NCBI GenBank assembly: GCA_027050975.1
Contig: JALUAR010000017.1
Coordinates: 2,947 to 27,160, forward strand
Length of the DNA stretch: 24,214 nt
Reading direction: 5' to 3'
Source of the DNA: Thermodesulfovibrio sp.
GTDB lineage: Bacteria; Nitrospirota; Thermodesulfovibrionia; Thermodesulfovibrionales; JdFR-85
Notes under the pieces: model-generated
What the model was told of the DNA's origin: nothing
What the model saw: only the letters and a program-made list of their open reading frames with translations
The model's database searches: none
Shown: positions 23,044 to 24,214 of the stretch, one piece after another
Numbering within the stretch: the stretch's first letter is position 1
Layout: every line of letters begins with the position of its first letter
Program-made: the position numbers and the translations under genes

Positions 23044-23930
23044 AGAACAGATTTACAGGCTGCCTGTTGGGCCTTGCCCTGGGGGATGCCCTTGGTGCTC
23101 CCTTTGAGGGTATGCCTCCAGGTAACCACATTCCCCAATGTAACGGATTTCTCAGATATACTGACGATACAGAGATGATGATCAATCTTTCCGAGAGCAT
23201 TCTTGAGACAGGTGATATATCCAGGCAAAGCATTGCAGAACATTTCTGCTCCTCCCTTACACCAACTCGCGGATACGGACCGGGTACGCTGAAGGTTCTT
23301 TCTTTAATAAAGTCTGGTGTGCCGATAGAGGATGCTACCAGGAAGGTATTTCCCGATGGTTCCCTTGGCAATGGTGCGGCAATGAGGGTTGCGCCTTTGG
23401 GACTGCTCTATCACTGGAATGAACGGCTCCTTACGGATGCCGTTTCCAGGGTAAGTACGGTTACCCATGTTCATCCGGTGGCCATAGACGGTGCAATGGC
23501 AATTGCCCTTACTGTCGGTGCTTTGTTAAGGGAGACAGTTACGGAGAGCCTGTTGGAATATCTTGTCGCAAGGATGCAGACGAATATAATGAAGCAAAAA
23601 CTGGAGTCCATATCCAGACTGCTCTCCTTTGATATTTCAAAGGAACAGATTATAGAGGAGTTAGGTCACGGTGTTTTAACACATGAGTCTGTACCAACTG
23701 CTATTTATGCTTTTTTTCGTTTTGGAGATGATTTTATGGAGACTATGCGGTTCTGCATAGGTCTTGGAGGTGATACGGATACAATAGCCGCTATGGCTGG
23801 AGCTCTCACAGGTGTTTATCTCTCTGATAATGGATTACCCGATGAATGTCTTGAAAAACTTGAGAATTACTCAAGGATAAAGGGGCTTGCCGAAAGACTT
23901 TACAGCCTTAGCCTTTCTATGGCGGGCTAA
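23040..23930 (+). CDS. ADP-ribosylglycohydrolase family protein
   Basis: This 296-residue protein has the ADP-ribosyl-glycohydrolase (DraG/ARH) fold signatures: GCLLGLALGDALGAPFEG at the N-terminus, the metal-binding TDDTE (41-45), GNGAAMRVAPLGL in the middle and the second metal motif GGDTDTIAAMAGAL near residue 247. The two aspartate clusters hold the binuclear Mg site. Family members remove ADP-ribose from arginine (DraG on nitrogenase reductase) or from other residues or metabolites; no nitrogen-fixation or ADP-ribosyltransferase gene is nearby, so the substrate is open. It starts in an ATGA overlap with the PilZ gene and appears to end the rightward operon. Confidence 0.9.
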   Translation: MKNRFTGCLLGLALGDALGAPFEGMPPGNHIPQCNGFLRYTDDTEMMINLSESILETGDISRQSIAEHFCSSLTPTRGYGPGTLKVLSLIKSGVPIEDATRKVFPDGSLGNGAAMRVAPLGLLYHWNERLLTDAVSRVSTVTHVHPVAIDGAMAIALTVGALLRETVTESLLEYLVARMQTNIMKQKLESISRLLSFDISKEQIIEELGHGVLTHESVPTAIYAFFRFGDDFMETMRFCIGLGGDTDTIAAMAGALTGVYLSDNGLPDECLEKLENYSRIKGLAERLYSLSLSMAG

Positions 23931-23960
23931 AACTTGATTTTTCTGCGTCAAAAGTTTTTT
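23929..23960 (+). terminator. Weak A/T-rich intrinsic terminator candidate
   Basis: AAAACTT (23929-23935, overlapping the stop codon) can pair with AAGTTTT (23952-23958), followed by a run of T and AT-rich sequence. The stem has little G/C and a large loop, so it would be a weak terminator. It is placed where the long rightward operon should end. Confidence 0.35.
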
Positions 23961-23965
23961 AATAA

Positions 23966-23995
23966 TTGTAGTTATTAAGTTGTTTTCCCTGTAAA
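23966..23995 (+). promoter_or_regulatory. Promoter candidate for the MerR-family gene, start point on the ATG
   Basis: TTGTAG (23966-23971) and TGTAAA (23990-23995) are separated by 18 bp, and the hexamer ends 6 nt before ATG 24002. No Shine-Dalgarno is present, which again suggests a leaderless mRNA. Both elements are only partial matches to consensus. Confidence 0.3.
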
Positions 23996-24001
23996 CTGAT
24001 T

Positions 24002-24214
24002 ATGGCAAGAAACAAAAGGCTTAAAAAGGAACTCACCGAAGAAGAACGGATGTCAATGCCGCTTTACCCTATTGGTGTTGTGGCAGAACTCCTGGGAACA
24101 ACGGATCAGACCCTTCGCCTGTACGAAAAGCACGGTCTCATCAAGCCAGCCAGAAGAAACAAAAACCGTTACTATTCCGAAAATGACATTAAATGGCTTC
24201 GTTGTTTGAGAGAA
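24002..24214 (+). CDS. MerR-family transcriptional regulator, N-terminal part
   Basis: The gene runs off the window; 71 codons are visible. After a charged 20-residue lead (MARNKRLKKELTEEERMSMP) comes a MerR-type winged helix-turn-helix: YPIGVVAELLGTTDQTLRLY (recognition helix), EKHGLIKPARR, then NRYYSENDIKWL. The EKHGLIKPAR wing and the lack of early cysteines resemble the HspR/GlnR branch more than metal-sensing MerR proteins. The sensor half is outside the window, so the signal cannot be named. The start is ATG 24002, with no Shine-Dalgarno and a -10-like hexamer 6 nt upstream. Confidence 0.85.
   Translation, partial: MARNKRLKKELTEEERMSMPLYPIGVVAELLGTTDQTLRLYEKHGLIKPARRNKNRYYSENDIKWLRCLRE

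Noticed and set aside
1..24214. CRISPR array, insertion sequence, prophage or defence island
   Set aside because: No repeated spacers, transposase, integrase or known defence genes were seen; the content is largely housekeeping with even composition.

Overview
The window reads as chromosomal, mostly core-genome DNA from a Gram-negative, motile bacterium. Supporting signs are lipoprotein and outer-membrane-type proteins, a PilT/PilU-type pilus ATPase, a chemoreceptor behind a sigma-28-like promoter and PilZ (c-di-GMP) signalling. An FNR-type palindrome hints at oxygen- or redox-responsive control. Protein style and gene order remind me most of Nitrospirota (Thermodesulfovibrio-like) or Desulfobacterota, but nothing in the window fixes the phylum. 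Base composition looks even, and I see no transposase, phage gene, CRISPR array or plasmid gene.

Layout. (1) 1-535: the 5' part of a leftward glycogen-binding-domain (CBM48) gene with a structured leader, then a hairpin-rich divergent promoter region. (2) 536-4168: a single-chain HyuA-HyuB protein (5-oxoprolinase type), convergent with a small leftward zinc-ribbon gene (4155-4406) that has an FNR-like box and a promoter predicting a leaderless mRNA. (3) 4585-7248: a sigma-28-like promoter followed by an exported periplasmic binding protein and a methyl-accepting chemotaxis protein, which look like one chemosensory unit. (4) 7332-7853: an unrecognised exported protein. (5) 16161-7856, all leftward: tRNA-Gln, pgpA, pncC (CinA C-terminal domain), thpR, recA, a pilT/pilU-type ATPase, recX, a BamE-like lipoprotein, alaS and an L,D-transpeptidase. 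Most neighbours overlap or lie within about 15 nt of each other. (6) 16225-23930, all rightward and tightly packed: rsmB, a PASTA protein, rpe, a TPR protein, pgsA, a PDZ/radical-SAM/DUF512 protein, aroE, a PilZ protein and an ADP-ribosylglycohydrolase. (7) 24002-end: the start of a MerR-family regulator.

How the genes fit together. pgsA and pgpA, on opposite strands, encode the last two steps to phosphatidylglycerol. recA sits with its modulator recX, and thpR, recA, pilT and recX form an overlapping chain. The PASTA protein and the L,D-transpeptidase both point to the cell wall. The chemoreceptor pair, the pilus ATPase and the PilZ protein point to surface motility and signalling.

The most interesting signals are regulatory. 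At least four genes that begin transcription units lack a Shine-Dalgarno sequence and have a -10-like hexamer 6-8 nt before the ATG, which predicts leaderless mRNAs. There is also a good sigma-28 promoter match before the binding-protein/chemoreceptor pair, an FNR-like palindrome near -40.5 of the zinc-ribbon gene, and several structured leaders or palindromes. I did not find a clearly new multi-gene defence or metabolic system.
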